A DNA stretch of 64,000 bases from Cymodocea nodosa. Taxonomy: Eukaryota; Streptophyta; Magnoliopsida; Alismatales; Cymodoceaceae. The position numbers were made by a program, and so were the translations under genes. Of this stretch, positions 34,331-46,277 are shown one piece after another. The stretch is from assembly GCA_036874045.1 (NCBI GenBank), contig CM072343.1, forward strand, positions 6,592,001 through 6,656,000, written 5' to 3'. The notes below the pieces were generated by a model. It was not told the DNA's origin, made no database searches, and saw only the letters and a list, made by a program, of their open reading frames with translations. Numbering within the stretch: position 1 is the stretch's first letter; each line of letters opens with the position of its first letter.

Positions 34331-35279
34331 GAACATGTCTAATCATTATTGCTTTAGATTTAAAAGAGGATCAAATTGCTAAATTAAAAGATGTAGTAAA
34401 AACTTATAAAGAAGCAATAGGATGGACTATGACTGATATAAAAGGGTTAAGTGCAACTTTATGCTATCACCACATATACTTAGAAGAGAATGCTAAACCT
34501 GTTAGAATTCCTGAGAGGAGATTAAATCCAAACCTTAAAGAAGTAGTCAGGAAAGAAATTATGAAATGGTTAGATAATGACATAATTTATCTAATTTCTG
34601 ATAGCCCATGGTTTAGTCCAATCCATGTAGTTCTCAAGAAATCAGGATTAACAGTTATTAGGAATGAAAGTCAAGACTTGATACCTACTAAAATTCAATC
34701 AGGCTGGAGAGTGTGTATAGATTATAGAAAGCTGAATGTTGTGACTAGGAAAGATCATTTTCCCTTACCTTTTATAGATCAAATGTTGGAAAGATTAGCA
34801 GGGCAAAAATATTTTTATTTCCTAGACGAGTATTCAGGATATAACCAAGTCCCAATAGCATTAGGGGATCAAGAGAAAACAACTTTCACTTGTCCTAATG
34901 GTACTTATGCTTTTAAGAGAATGCCATTCGGATTATACAATGCACCAACCACCTTTCAAAGGTGTATGTAGGGCATATTCACTAGAATGACTAAAGATTT
35001 TTTAGAAATATTTATGGATGATTTTACTATTTATGAAACTTCATATGAAGTGTGTTTAAACAATTTAGACCAAGTATTAAAATGCTGTGTGGAAAAGAAT
35101 CTGGTTCTAAATTGGGAAAAATGTCACTTCATGGTTAAACAAGGAATAATCATGGGACATGTTGTTTCAAAGAAGGGGTTGGAAGTAGAAAAAGCTAAAA
35201 TAGAAGTAATTTCTAATCTACTAGAACCTAAATCAGTAAAAGATATTAGATCATTTCTAGGACATGTTGGATTTTATAG
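34331..35279 (+). pseudogene. Element G reverse transcriptase
   Basis: Gypsy-type RT with WRVCIDYRKLN, HFPLPFIDQML, FLDEYSGYNQ (first catalytic Asp kept), MPFGLYNAP, a TAG stop after FQRCM (34969), then IFMDDFTIY (FMDD catalytic pair kept) and GHVVSKKGLEV. It ends at FLGHVGFYR, where the RNase H domain should start. Instead, integrase sequence follows immediately in another frame. Confidence 0.85.
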
Positions 35280-36570
35280 ACATAGTTAACTACTTAGTTA
35301 TTGGTTTAACACCTAAGGATTGGAATAGACAGGATAAGAAATTGTTCTTTTCAAGAGTAAAATATTACTATTGGGAAGACCCATACTTATTTAAGCAATG
35401 TCCTGATCTGGTTTTAAGGAGGTGTATTCTAGAAATTGAATATCAGAGTATATTGTCTTTCTGTCATGACCAAGCAAGTGGAGGGCATTTTGGTTTAGGG
35501 AAAACTGCTACTAAAATTCTGCAATGTGGATTTTATTGGCCAACACTATTCAAAGATGCTCATAAATATTGCTTAAGTTATTTAAAATGTCAACAGATAG
35601 GAAGAATATCAAAGAGGAATATGATGCCTCTTAATCCTATCGTTGAGGTTGAAATCTTTGATGTGTGGGGAATAGATTTTATGGGTCCATTTCCTATGTC
35701 TAATCAATTTAATTATATATTGTTGGGGGTGGATTATGTATCTAAATGGATAGAAGTTATTCCTACAAAAACTAATGACAACAAAGTGGTAATACATTTT
35801 ATAAGAACTAATATAATTCCTAGATTTGTAATACCTAAAGCTATTATCAGTGATAGAGGAACTCATTTCTGTAATAGAAGTTTTGAAGCCTTAATGAAGA
35901 AATATGGAGTAAATCACAAAATTGCAACATTATATCATCTGCAAACAAGTGGACAAGTAGAAAGTGCAAACAAACAAATTAAGTTAATCTTAGAAAAAGT
36001 AGTAAATCCTACTAGAATAGATTGGGATAATAGATTGATAGATGCACTTTAGGCTTATAGAACTACTTATAAGAGAAGCTTAGGTATGTCACCTTTTAGG
36101 CTAGTATATGGAAAAAGTTGTCATTTACCAACTGAAATTGAACATAAAGCTTATTGGGCATTAAAAACTCTAAACACTAATTTAAATCAAGCTGTTGAAA
36201 ATAGAAAAATACAATTGATTGAATTAGAAGAATTTAGGAATGAAGCTTATTCGAAAACTGTAAGAGAAAAAGAGAAAATGAAGTTCTGGCATGACAAGAA
36301 AATTATTCCAAAAACCTTTGAAATAGGACAAGAAGTATATCTTTACATGACTAGACTTCATAACCATCTAGGAAAATTAAGATCTAGATGGGCAGGACCT
36401 TACATAATTTGAAATATTTATTCCTATGGAGTTATTGAAATTGAAAATCCTAAAAATCAGAATATATTTAAAGTAAATGGACAAAGACTTAGACCTATTT
36501 TGAAGATATCAAAAAGTTCTTTTGGAATTATAGAAGAAGTAAGAGTAGAGGACTACTCGAGCTTCACTTA
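35270..36570 (+). pseudogene. Element G integrase
   Basis: Begins FIDIVNYLV at the deletion joint. The zinc-binding region has CHDQASGGHFG and CLSYLKC. The core shows WGIDFMGPF, ISDRGTHFCN and SGQVESANKQ (D, D, E all present). A TAG stop lies at about 36050 before AYRTTYKRSLG, and another stop at about 36410 before the C-terminal segment, which ends with FKVNGQRLRPI. The frame closes at TAG 36568-36570. Apart from two stops it is a full-length Athila-type integrase. Confidence 0.85.
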
Positions 36571-37296
36571 GTAAGAAATTTTCTAAGTATATATATATAA
36601 ATAAATAAAACTTATTTAAACTTAGTCACGGTTCAACCAAAAGGAATTATCGATTTTACCGAAACATATTTTAAAGGAAAAAAAATCATTGTGGTTCAAC
36701 CGACATGATCCATCAGTCTGATCGGAACATAAAAACATAAAAAAATCTATATATTATATTTAGTGTAGTGTCGGTGTTACCAAAGTATAGTTTCAGTTCA
36801 ACCGATAGAGAAAAAAAAAAAGAGAAAATATTTTTGGTTCAACCGAGGAATATAACGATTTGACCAAAAATTTAAAATGTTGAAAAATTAAGAGTCGATT
36901 AGACCAAAAATTCTTCGGTCTTGACTGAAGTAAAAATTGTTATTATAAGTATTTTTATTAGATATAACTTTACGGAAAGTCCGTTGAGTTACATTTAACT
37001 CAACGAATTTACTCTGTTGAGTATAGGATAAGTTAACGAACTTACCCTATTGAGTTAACTATAACTCAACTGAGTACTATAGTTAAGTTCACGGACTAAG
37101 CCCGTGGAGTTAACCGTAATTCCACGGAGAGGTAAATGAGAGAGCGAGAGTTTTGCGGGGGAAATGACTTGATTACCCATTTAAACTTAAGGCTTATTTA
37201 TACTGAACTTAGGGTTTGGGGGCATTATCCATAGAATTATTTAGAACTTAGAACAGTAGAGATCAGAGCAATTCTGTTCCATTTCGTAACTCCACA
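36571..37296 (+). other. Element G spacer with GGTTCAACCGA-type repeats
   Basis: AT-rich spacer between integrase and third ORF. GGTTCAACC-type motifs recur at about 36629, 36692, 36785 and 36837, with a looser relative at 36895 (GTCGATTAGACC), each followed by CGA, AAA or similar. From 36970 to 37130 the motif changes to CCGTTGAGTTACATTTAACTC-type dyads (about eight half sites). No coding frame. Confidence 0.65.
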
Positions 37297-39158
37297 ATGA
37301 GGAAGATGACACCAGAATTCTGGGAGGACGTTGTTGACATGTCAGAATTTCTTAAAGATATGGAAGAATGATACACAAGGCAAAAGATCAGAAATACAAC
37401 GAGGGAAAAAGAGCTACAAAAGGTAGAATCTGACCTTTTCTATTGGAGGAAAGTGTTAGTAGATTTAGGTATACAAATACCTCAGATTATGGAAACAAGA
37501 ATCAAAGTTGCTACAGAAGTTGCTGTAAGTAGAGAGAGAAGAATCAGGCCAAATAATAAAGTTACCCTAGAATTGATCCAATGTAAGTCTCGGCTCTAGT
37601 TCAAAAGACGCATAGGTAGATGGGCTCGGTGGGCAATCTGGGAGCAACAAAGAAAAGAAAATGAAGAACAGGCAAATGAAGAACAAGAGGAACCGATTGC
37701 TGAAAGACCTGTCCTTGAGGAACAGCAACTCGAACCTTCAGTTCCACCACCAAGGCCGTTAGAAAGAGCAGCAATTTTGGGGCCTTCTACTAAGGAAGAA
37801 TTAAGAGAATTTCAAGAATTGGTTCAAGGAAAAAGACCAAGCAGAACCAGAAGGGTTGGCAATAGCTATAGCACATCTGGTGTTTGATGCATGATGCAAA
37901 AAGAGGGTTGTAGAAAGGTTGAAAGCCCAATACAAAATTAAAATTGAACAACATCAAGAAGCTACTACCAAACCTATTGCAAGTGGAGCTGAAGTTGGTC
38001 CTTCGAGACCAGCAATTATAGAAAAAGTTAAATAGAAAGAGCTAGTACCTGTGGCTCGAGGGCCTATAGAGCCTATTTGTGTAGATTTAATCTCAAAAGA
38101 AGAAGAGGAAGACTAGACACAATTAATTAGAAGAAGAAAAGGAAAAGAGATAGTGCTTGAACATTAAGAAGAGATTAAATCTAAGATGCAAATATCAATA
38201 GGGCCTGTAGAGCAAATTTTTGTAAACTTGCTATTCGATTCTAAGGAGGAGCAAGAGGAGCAGCAGCAAGAGCAAAGAGAAGAAGAAAAACAGGCTGAAA
38301 CTAATCTACAGCCTGTACAAACAGAACAAACAAAAATTAGGGTAGAAGCTGATTTGCTTGTGACTCCATCCCAATCTACCATAGAATCAGAAAGAATAGT
38401 GACAATGCAGATTGGTAGTCAGGAGAAAGAGGAAAAAGAAGAAACTATACAAGAAGTTGAACAAGTACATATTGAATAGGAAGGAAATGACTCGACAGAT
38501 TCCACTGAAGAGCAAAGAACTCTTCAACAAATTTTAGAAAGAATTTAAGATAGAGTGGAGAGTTCTGTCGACTCACCACCACAGATAGAAGCAGAAGCAA
38601 AAATGCAGGAATCTCTAGAGCATTTTCAGTCTATTCAAGTTCAGCACACGGAAGAGGAAATTCAAGAACAAACCCTTCTGGAACAAAAATTCAAATTCCT
38701 AACCTGACTAAAGCAATAGTTTAGAATGAAGTGCACTTTTGGAGTCAAGAAGCATATAATAAATACCAAGAGATAAGGGGTTATGATATCATATACAGTA
38801 GACTAGTAAATTGAGATGGGATGCAAGAAATTAAGGATTTATTTGAGTTCCAAGGTCTACTACAGTTTATTTCTCAATAGAGAGAGCATGTAGTATATGA
38901 GAATCTAGTGCTCTGCTTCTATGCAAACTTAAGAGAAAGAGAAAGATGATTAATTTCCAATGTGGAGCAAGTTGATGTACAAATAACACTAGAGCTTCTC
39001 CACAACATTTTAGGATTGAGAAATGAAGGAATTGAAATTCTGGAAGAAACAATTACAGTAGAATGGGCTAAATAGGAAATTAAACAGTGCATAGCCATTG
39101 ACCTTGGTGTGCCATTATTGAATAGACTAAAGTACTTAAATGGAAAGGCACACATATT
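37297..39158 (+). pseudogene. Element G third ORF, homologous to element A third ORF, 3' truncated
   Basis: Starts at ATG 37297 (MRKMTPEFWEDVV). It has many stops and at least one shift. The centre is Glu/Gln/Arg-rich (intact stretch 38186-38479). The C-terminal part (about 38720-39150) contains SQEAYNKYQEI, EIKDLFEFQGLLQFI, LVLCFYANL and LLHNILGLRNEGIEI, which line up in order and spacing with ALQKYNNL, DIRDLFEFQGL, LIVAFYSNL and VLGLKNEGV of the A ORF. The frame is cut by an LTR fragment at 39159. Function unknown. Confidence 0.7.
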
Positions 39159-39822
39159 TGAGTTTTATAAAATGACTAACGAATAGATAAGTTTTCTTTG
39201 TTCAGTTACGTGTTTTGCAGGTGCAAAAACTCGAAGAGTTACAAATAAATGTTCGAGTTTTTACAGGACTTAAAGGATAAGTGTTTGACTAAAGTGGTGA
39301 CTTAGAAGATATTCTACAAATCTCTAAGAAGATAAAGTTTTGGTGAATCTACGAGTGGAAATCATGGAAATTCAAAATGATAGTGGAGAAAGTGAAAATT
39401 TCAAAATGATGTGGACATAGTGGAAATTCAAAAAGATAGTGGAAATTGTGGATAATTTAAATTTGAAATTAGTACGTGGATTATGGATTAAGTGGATGAA
39501 CAAGTTGAACATGAAGTCAGAGTTCGACTACTAATAGAGAGTACAAGCTGCATTACTATCATCTTGATCCCAATCACAAACTAAATATTCATATCTAGAA
39601 AAATTCTCCAACATTAGAAGAAGTTCAAAATTCCAAGCAATTTCAGAAAAGGAGCTGCAAACACAAGAAGTCTGGAAATTTGACAACTAGAGAAGAAGAG
39701 ATACAGAAGCTAAGCAAAAAGAAGGAAAGGAGCTACGTGCATAAAGATTAGGTTTTATACAATTCGAAATTAGTTTTGAATAAGGACTTCATTTTTTATT
39801 TGAATTGTATATCGGACATTCT
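39159..39822 (+). repeat. Element D 5' LTR, left piece (starts mid-LTR)
   Basis: GAGTTTTATAAAATGACTAAC aligns with 13088 onward of the B LTR, then with 26805 onward after its ATCCC. The left boundary abuts the G third ORF with no LTR start, showing a deletion or recombination joint. The TATA box has decayed. Confidence 0.75.
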
Positions 39823-41262
39823 TGTTAGGACCCTTGTATTTTGATAATGCAAAAACTTGTGTGAGGAAATAAATTGTATTTTACAGATTTGATAGTTCAG
39901 CAAAAGAGCAGAAGGTAGATAAGTCATTATAGATAGTTTAGAATGTGTTGCAAGAGATAAATAGGATATCGAAAGGTTACCAAGCTTAACCATCCAGAAG
40001 AGATAAATTTTCAGTGAGTTATCAAGCTTAAGTATCCGATAAGTCAGTATTAAGTAGTAGAATCACCATCGGATGGTTAGAAAGTTAACTATCTGAAAAT
40101 ACAAGGCCTTCAGAGGGTTTTAAAGATAGTTGGCTGAATGATCAGAGAGTTAAGAAGATAACTATCTAGAAGCTCAAGGAAAATCGGAAAGTTAGGAAGG
40201 CTAACTATCCGAAACTTAAGTTATTGAATTTCCCACATGTAGAAATCTAGAACAGAAGCTTAAAAGGATTTTTCGGAGAGTTAGAAAGTTAACTATCCGA
40301 AAAACTTGAGATTTCGAAAGGTTACAAACATAACTATCTGAAACTTAAGTCACTCTATTTTGCACGTGTAGAAATGAGAAGAAAGCAGTTGGAAGTTTAA
40401 AAGAGGGTTCGGGAGGATACTGTAGCTAACTATCTGAAAGTTGAAGAATTTTGAAGAGTTAACAGTTATAACAATCCGAACTTAAGTCACCTCATGTGCA
40501 TGACTTAAAATCTCACGTGACACAAACAAAAGGACTTAAGTGGATTTTCGGTGAGTTACGGATGTTCTTCGGAGAGTTACACAAATAACCATCTGAAAAT
40601 CAAGGGAAATCGAAAGGTTACTTACTAAACAACATACAGAATGGTAATTTACTATTTTTGGGACTGACTACATAGCTAGTATAGTAGAAAACATCCGTTG
40701 GAAGTAAATATGATCGTTATACCTCTTGGTATAAATATGAGAAGTATAGGGAAGATTAGAACAACGATTATCATATATTGTGAGCTACTCAAAAATTCCA
40801 AATATACTCTTAAGTTTGCAATATTCAAAAATACTCTCAAACATTCACTGCAACACAAAAGCTCCCTACGCTCAAACTTTGTGAAAAAGTTCAAAGCTAT
40901 TGGTTTGTGAGTTTCAACTTGAAAACTCATTGTTGGTTAAGAGCTTGTACTTGAAAGCTCGAGGAAAGGTTGGTTGCTAAGCTTCAACCTAAAAGCTCAA
41001 GTGTTGGTTCTTGCTTCTACTTGGAAGCAAGTGTTGTAAGTATTTATACTTAGTGAAGCTCAAGTGAATCTTAGGGGTGGACTAGTCGAGTTGGTGAACC
41101 ACCTAAAAATTGTCTTGTGTTCCTTTCTATTTATTGTTTTGCATCCATTTAAATTAATTCAACTCATTGATAATTAGAATCAGTCGATTAAGTTCTAAAC
41201 GAAGTAAAATTTACACACCTTCACTATTCACCCCCCCTCTAGTGAGCCTATCGATCCTAACA
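39823..41262 (+). repeat. 5' LTR of element C (1440 bp)
   Basis: Starts TGTTAGGACCC, ends ATCCTAACA. From about 40070 to 40625 it has around nine hairpin-like units with TTTCGGAGAGTTA on one side and TAACTATCCGAAA on the other. TATA box at 40730; CT-rich end CACCCCCCCTCTAGTGAG. Confidence 0.9.
40730..40737 (+). promoter_or_regulatory. TATA box of element C LTR
   Basis: TATAAATA in TCTTGGTATAAATATGAGAA; also at 47185-47192 in the 3' LTR and at 55814 and 62332 in element E. It lies right after the dyad array. Confidence 0.6.
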
Positions 41263-41264
41263 AT

Positions 41265-41276
41265 TGGTATTAGAGC
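41265..41276 (+). other. Primer binding site of element C
   Basis: TGGTATTAGAGC, two bases after the LTR end. One change (C to T) from the standard initiator-Met site TGGTATCAGAGC. Confidence 0.8.
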
Positions 41277-41313
41277 CTGGTTAATCCATTGTAAGATTTA
41301 GCCATCTGGATTT

Positions 41314-42862
41314 ATGACACAATTTGCTGAGGGGAAAAACATCCACAAACCTCCTCTATTTGATGGTTCCAACTATAATTATTGGAAGAATAGAATAGAG
41401 TGTTTCGTTAGGAGTTCTAATGTAAAACTCTAGAAGATTGTCATTCTTGGAACTACACTTCCAACCAGTAATGTTATGGACTGGACTGAGGAGGATGAGA
41501 GAATCATCTAATTAGATGCTTGAGGGCTGAATGCTACATACTATGCACTAACAGCTGAACAATATAACAAAGTTTCTACATGTAATTCTACACATGAAGC
41601 CTGGAAAATCCATCAAGGCTCACGAAGGTACAAGCCAAGTAAAGGACACAAAAATTAGCATTCTGTTAAGAAAACTAGAATTGTTTAAAATGAATGATAA
41701 TGAAAACATAACTGAAATGTTTTCAAGATTTACTAAGATCTTTAACAGTCTTAAAGGCTTAGGAAAGGAATTCTCTTCACGTAAACAGGTACAAAAGATC
41801 CTTAGAAGTTTAACTATCGAGTGGAAACAGAAATCCACCTCCATTCAAGATTCCAAGGATCTCAACAACTACACTATTGAAGAATTGTTGGGCAATCTAC
41901 TAGCCCACGAGGTTCAAATGAAAGATTGGAAGGAACAGGAGGGAACTATTGAAAAGAAAGCTGAAAAGAAAAAGAAAATTGCATTTCCTTCAACAGAAGA
42001 AGCTCTGAGCTTAGATGATGATGAGATTATGCTATTAGCAAGGAATTTCAGAAAATTCATGAAGAAAAATAATAAGACCAGCTCCTCCAAAAGAACTATC
42101 CCTACATGCTTTAAATACAAAAGGTAAGGGCACATACAAACCTTTTGTCCATTATAGATAGAAGAGGATCAGACAGATAAGAAGAAGAGATGGAAGAACA
42201 AAAAGAAAATGGCTCTCAAAGCTACTTGGGATGATAGTAGCTCCTCAAACAGTTCTTTAAATTCTAAAGATGAAGCTGCAGCCAACGTGTGCTTTGCAAC
42301 ATAAGAGGTATGCTCCACTTCTTATTGTTCAAAGAACGAGCATGATGAATTAGATATTAATAGTCTTCTGTGTACTATAGATAATCTATATGTTAAATGT
42401 AGAGAATATAAGAAAGAAATTAAAAGGTTGAATATTTGTTTAGAAGATTCTTTTGTTGAATTAGAAACAACTGTAGTTGAAAGTAGAAATTTGAGAACTA
42501 ACTTGGATAAATATAGTTGTGATAACTGTGAGTTAAAAGAAGAAAATAAAAATTTATTAACTAAAATCTCTGATTTGAAAAGTACCATTTGCAAATTCAC
42601 ACAAGGTCAAAAAGGACTAGATAAAATAATAGGATCTCAACAACCTAATGGAATTAAATTTGGCCTAGGATATGCTACACCACAGAAAGTACCTTATTAT
42701 GGTGGCATGATTCGATCATATAGAGATGACACCACTATTTTTGCTATCAGAAGAAGATTGGGTCATATGTGGCTATCAAGGAGCAATAAATTTAATGTTT
42801 TAAGGACTAACTCTGTTGGACCCAAGAAGATTTGGGTACCAAAAACTTTAATTTTAGTATAA
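41314..42862 (+). pseudogene. Element C gag
   Basis: Starts at ATG 41314 (MTQFAEGKNIHKPPLFDG), UBN2-type with GSNYNYWKNRIECF. Stops at 41431 (TAG), 41509 (TAA) and 41521 (TGA); a 2-bp deletion near 41615 relative to element E. The zinc knuckle near 42110 is interrupted by TAA 42125-42127 and its second Cys is Tyr (CFKYKR, stop, GHIQTFC). The tail (MALKATWDDSSSS, then a Leu/Lys/Glu-rich coiled coil) ends KKIWVPKTLILV, TAA 42860-42862. Three of the gag stops (41431, 41509, 42125) also occur in element E. Confidence 0.85.
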
Positions 42863-42863
42863 A

Positions 42864-45800
42864 TTGCAGGATAATAAGGAGCTTCAAGCATGTACAACAA
42901 ACTGGATTGTGGACAGTGGATGCTCAAAGTACATGACAGGTAAGAAAAGATTTCTTGATTCAGTTAAAAGCTTAAGTTTAGGATCTATTACATTTGGAAA
43001 CAATGAAAAATGTAAAATTACTGCAATAGGAAATATAACTTTTGAAAATGGTAGAATTGAGAATGTTTTGCATGTTAACGGACTAAAACAAAATTTATTA
43101 AGTGTAGGACAATTGTGTGATAAAGATTATACTATCTCATTCACTACTGAAAATTGTTACATTATTGATCCAGCTACAAATGAGATAAAATTTACTGGTG
43201 TTAGAAATTGCTCAATTTACACACTATACTTTCCATGTGAAAATTCTGTAAGTAATTCCTGTTTGGTAGCATCTAGTGAAGATGATTGGTTGTGGCATAA
43301 AAGACTTGATCATGTTAGTATGAAGACTCTTAGAAAGTTATCCATGAATGATCTAGTCAGGGGACTACCTAAACTTGAATTCAAGAAAGATAGGGTGTGC
43401 AGTGACTGTATGCTAGGCAAGCAGAAGAGAACTTCTCTTCATAGTAAAAATGAAATTACCACTAAAAAGCCATTGGAACTTTTACATCTAGATCTTTTTG
43501 ACCCAACTCAAATTTCAAGCCTTGGGGGTCGAAAATACACTCTTGTTATTGTAAATGATTTTTCTAGATTAGCCTGGGTAATATTTTTGACACATAAAAA
43601 TGAGACATGCTATGAATTTAGAAATTTTTGCTTAAGAGTTCAAAATCAGAAGGAACTAATAGTGAAGAAAATCAAAAGTGATCATGGAGGAGAATTTGAA
43701 AACTATGAATTCGAAAATCTTTGCAATTCATTTGGAATCTTACATGAATTCTCTTGCCCTAGAGTTCTAGCTCAAAATGCAGTTGTGGAAAGAAAGAATA
43801 GAACATTGCAAGAAATGGCTAGAACTATGTTGAATGCCACTAATCTACCAAAATTTCTTTGGGCTGAAGTTGTAGGTACAACTTGTCACATCTCCAACAA
43901 AACTCATATCAGATCTATGCAAAACAAGACACCTTTTGAACTTTGGTTTGACAAGACTCCAAATGTTGGATATTTTAAGACATTCAGATGCAAATGCTTT
44001 GTCTTAAACATTAGAGATGCTAAAGACAAGTTTGACTCAAAATCTAAACCTACCATACTTATTCGTTACTCATCTAGAAGCAAAGCTTACAAAGTATACT
44101 TTGCTAAAGATAGAAGAGTAGAGGAAAGTATAAACGTTCAATTTGATGAAGAATTGATACAGAATTTCAGAAATTTGAAGATTGACAGTGAAAGTGCAAA
44201 TGAAAATTTTGAAAAAGATAACTGTAAGTAGAAACTTAGATCCCAAGCATCAAATCAAAATCAAAATAGTTGGAAATTCAAATCTGATCACCCTATGGAA
44301 CAAATAATTGGAAATATAACCAAAGGGGTACAAACTAAAAGCAAAGCACAAGATATTTGCAATTATTGTGCATTTGTGTCAGAAATTGAGCCAAAATCAT
44401 TAGATGAAGCTTGTAAGGATATTTACTAGACAATGGCTATGTAGGAATAATTAAATCAGTTCCAAAAAGATAATGTCTAGGAATTAGTGAAGAAACCTAT
44501 AGGAAAATCTATCATTGGGACTAAATGGATTTTTAGAAACAAATTAGATGAAGAAGGGAACATTCTCAAAAATAAAGCTCGATTGGTTGCACAAGGTTAT
44601 AATCAGCAAGAAGGCATTGACTATGAAGAAACTTTTGCACCTGTGGCGAGGATAGAAGCTATCAGAATGTTGCTTGCATTTGCAAGCAGTATGAGAATAA
44701 GACTGTTTCAAATGGTTGTAAAAAGTGCATTTTTGAATGGAGAAATACAAGAAGAAGTATTTGTTAAGCAACCCCCTAGATTTGAAGATGAAGTCAATTC
44801 AGATCATGTCTACAGACTAAACAAAGCTTTATATGGTTTGAAACAGGCACCCAAGGCATGGTATGAAAAGCTGAAAAAGTTCTTAACTGAAAATCATTTC
44901 ATAATAGGTAAGGTGGACAACACTTTGTTTATTAAAACTATTGATTTACACATGTTGATCGTTCAAATCTATGTTGATGATATTATTTTTGGAGCTACAT
45001 TAGAAAAACTATGTCATGAATTTCAAAACTTGATGAAAAACAAATTTGAAATGAGCATAATGGGAGAGTTGAAGTTTTTCTTAGGATTACAGATCCAACA
45101 AGTGAAAAATGGCATCTTTGTTAATTAGGAAAAATACTGCAAAGAAACTCTAAAGAAATTTGGCTTTGAGAACATCAAATCTGCAAACACACCAATGAGT
45201 TCAAACACTAAACTTGAAAATGATGACTTAAGTGTTGTAGTGGATCAAAAGAAATACAGAGGCATGATTGGATCTTTGTTGTACCTATTAGCAAGTAGGC
45301 CAGATATCATGTTCAGTATATGTTTGTGTGCCAGATTTCAAGCATCACCAAAAGAATCTCATCCAAAATCACTCAAAAGAATCTTCAAGTATTTACAAGG
45401 CATTAAAGATTTCAGATTATTTTACTTAACTGACAATAGTTTAATTTTAACAAGTTATAGTGATGTAGATTATGTAGGTAGTAGATCATACAAAAAATGT
45501 ATAAGTGGCACATGCCAACTACTTAGAAATTCTTTAATTTCATGGTTCAATAGGAAACAAAATTTTATTACATTATCCACTACTGAAGCCAAATATATTG
45601 CAGTAGGTCTATGCTGTGCTCAAATTTTATGGATGCAGCAAACTTTAGCAGATTACAGATTGAAAATTAAGAATACAGATATATTTTGTGATAATAGCAA
45701 TGCAATAAGCTTATCCAAGAATATAGTACTTCATTCCAGAGCCAAGCATATCGAGATCAGACATCATTTCTTGAGAGATCATGTGGAAAAAGGGTACATC

Positions 45801-45920
45801 TCACTCAAGTTTGTTCCAACAGAAAATCAACTTGCAGATATTTTCACAAAACCTTTAAATGAATCAACATTTAATCATATTAGAAGAAATCTAGGCATAT
45901 GTTCATTGCATGACTTATAA
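42864..45920 (+). pseudogene. Element C pol (protease, integrase, RT, RNase H)
   Basis: A 455-residue open stretch (42864-44231) holds protease WIVDSGCSKYMTG, the zinc region LWHKRLDH...CSDCMLGKQ and the integrase core HLDLFDPTQ, KSDHGGEFE, VVERKNRTL. Stops cluster before RT (44229, about 44428, 44443, 44449, 44479). RT (44487-45128) has FQMVVKSAFLNG, where the catalytic Asp of QMDVKSAFLNG is Val, so polymerase is dead, while IYVDDIIFG is intact. After a stop at 45126, RNase H runs to 45920 (SDVDYVG, TTEAKY, CDNSNAI, KHIEIRHHFLRD), ending DIFTKPLNE. Confidence 0.9.
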
Positions 45921-46277
45921 TACATTCATATTTTTTTTATAATTATTATCCCTCAAGCTCACCATATGGGAGCTTGTTTTCTACTAACATGTACTCATGT
46001 AGGACTTATCAAAAATTAGATTTTAGAAGTCTCCTTTTATATAATGACAAAAAGGGGGAGAAGTATAATAGGAAACTAGTTCATAGATTAGGAGAAGTTT
46101 AAAGAGAAATTACGTGGAAGGTAGAGGAGAAAATCCCAACACACAAACAGGGGGAGATTTCTTTTCTAAATCTGTTTTTATTGTTTTCTGTGTGATAGTA
46201 TGTATAGAAATAAACTAGGGAGTGAAATACATGTAATTAAATGTAAAGGATTTTGTCATTATCAAAAAGGGGGAGAT
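45921..46277 (+). other. Element C 3' untranslated region with three polypurine tracts
   Basis: GACAAAAAGGGGGAGAA at 46046-46062, CAGGGGGAGA at 46148-46157, and TATCAAAAAGGGGGAGAT at 46260-46277 directly before the 3' LTR. Also TCAAGCTCACCATATGGGAG near 45955, conserved at 61041 in element E. Confidence 0.75.

Larger units (their letters stand above)
30441..39158 (+). mobile_element. Gypsy element G (Athila/Tat-like), 3' end missing
   Basis: 5' LTR 30441-32445, a degenerate tRNA-Asp-type primer site, a gag remnant, protease, RT, integrase (gypsy order PR-RT-INT), a spacer, and a third ORF that runs into a foreign LTR at 39158. No 3' LTR or polypurine tract is present. The RNase H domain and the gag capsid region are deleted. 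It interrupts element B within RT. Confidence 0.85.

Noticed and set aside
42124-42869. Intron in element C from AAAGGTAAGG in the zinc knuckle to TTGCAG before protease
   Set aside because: Both sites look good, but joining them puts protease out of frame by one base and would remove half of the zinc knuckle.
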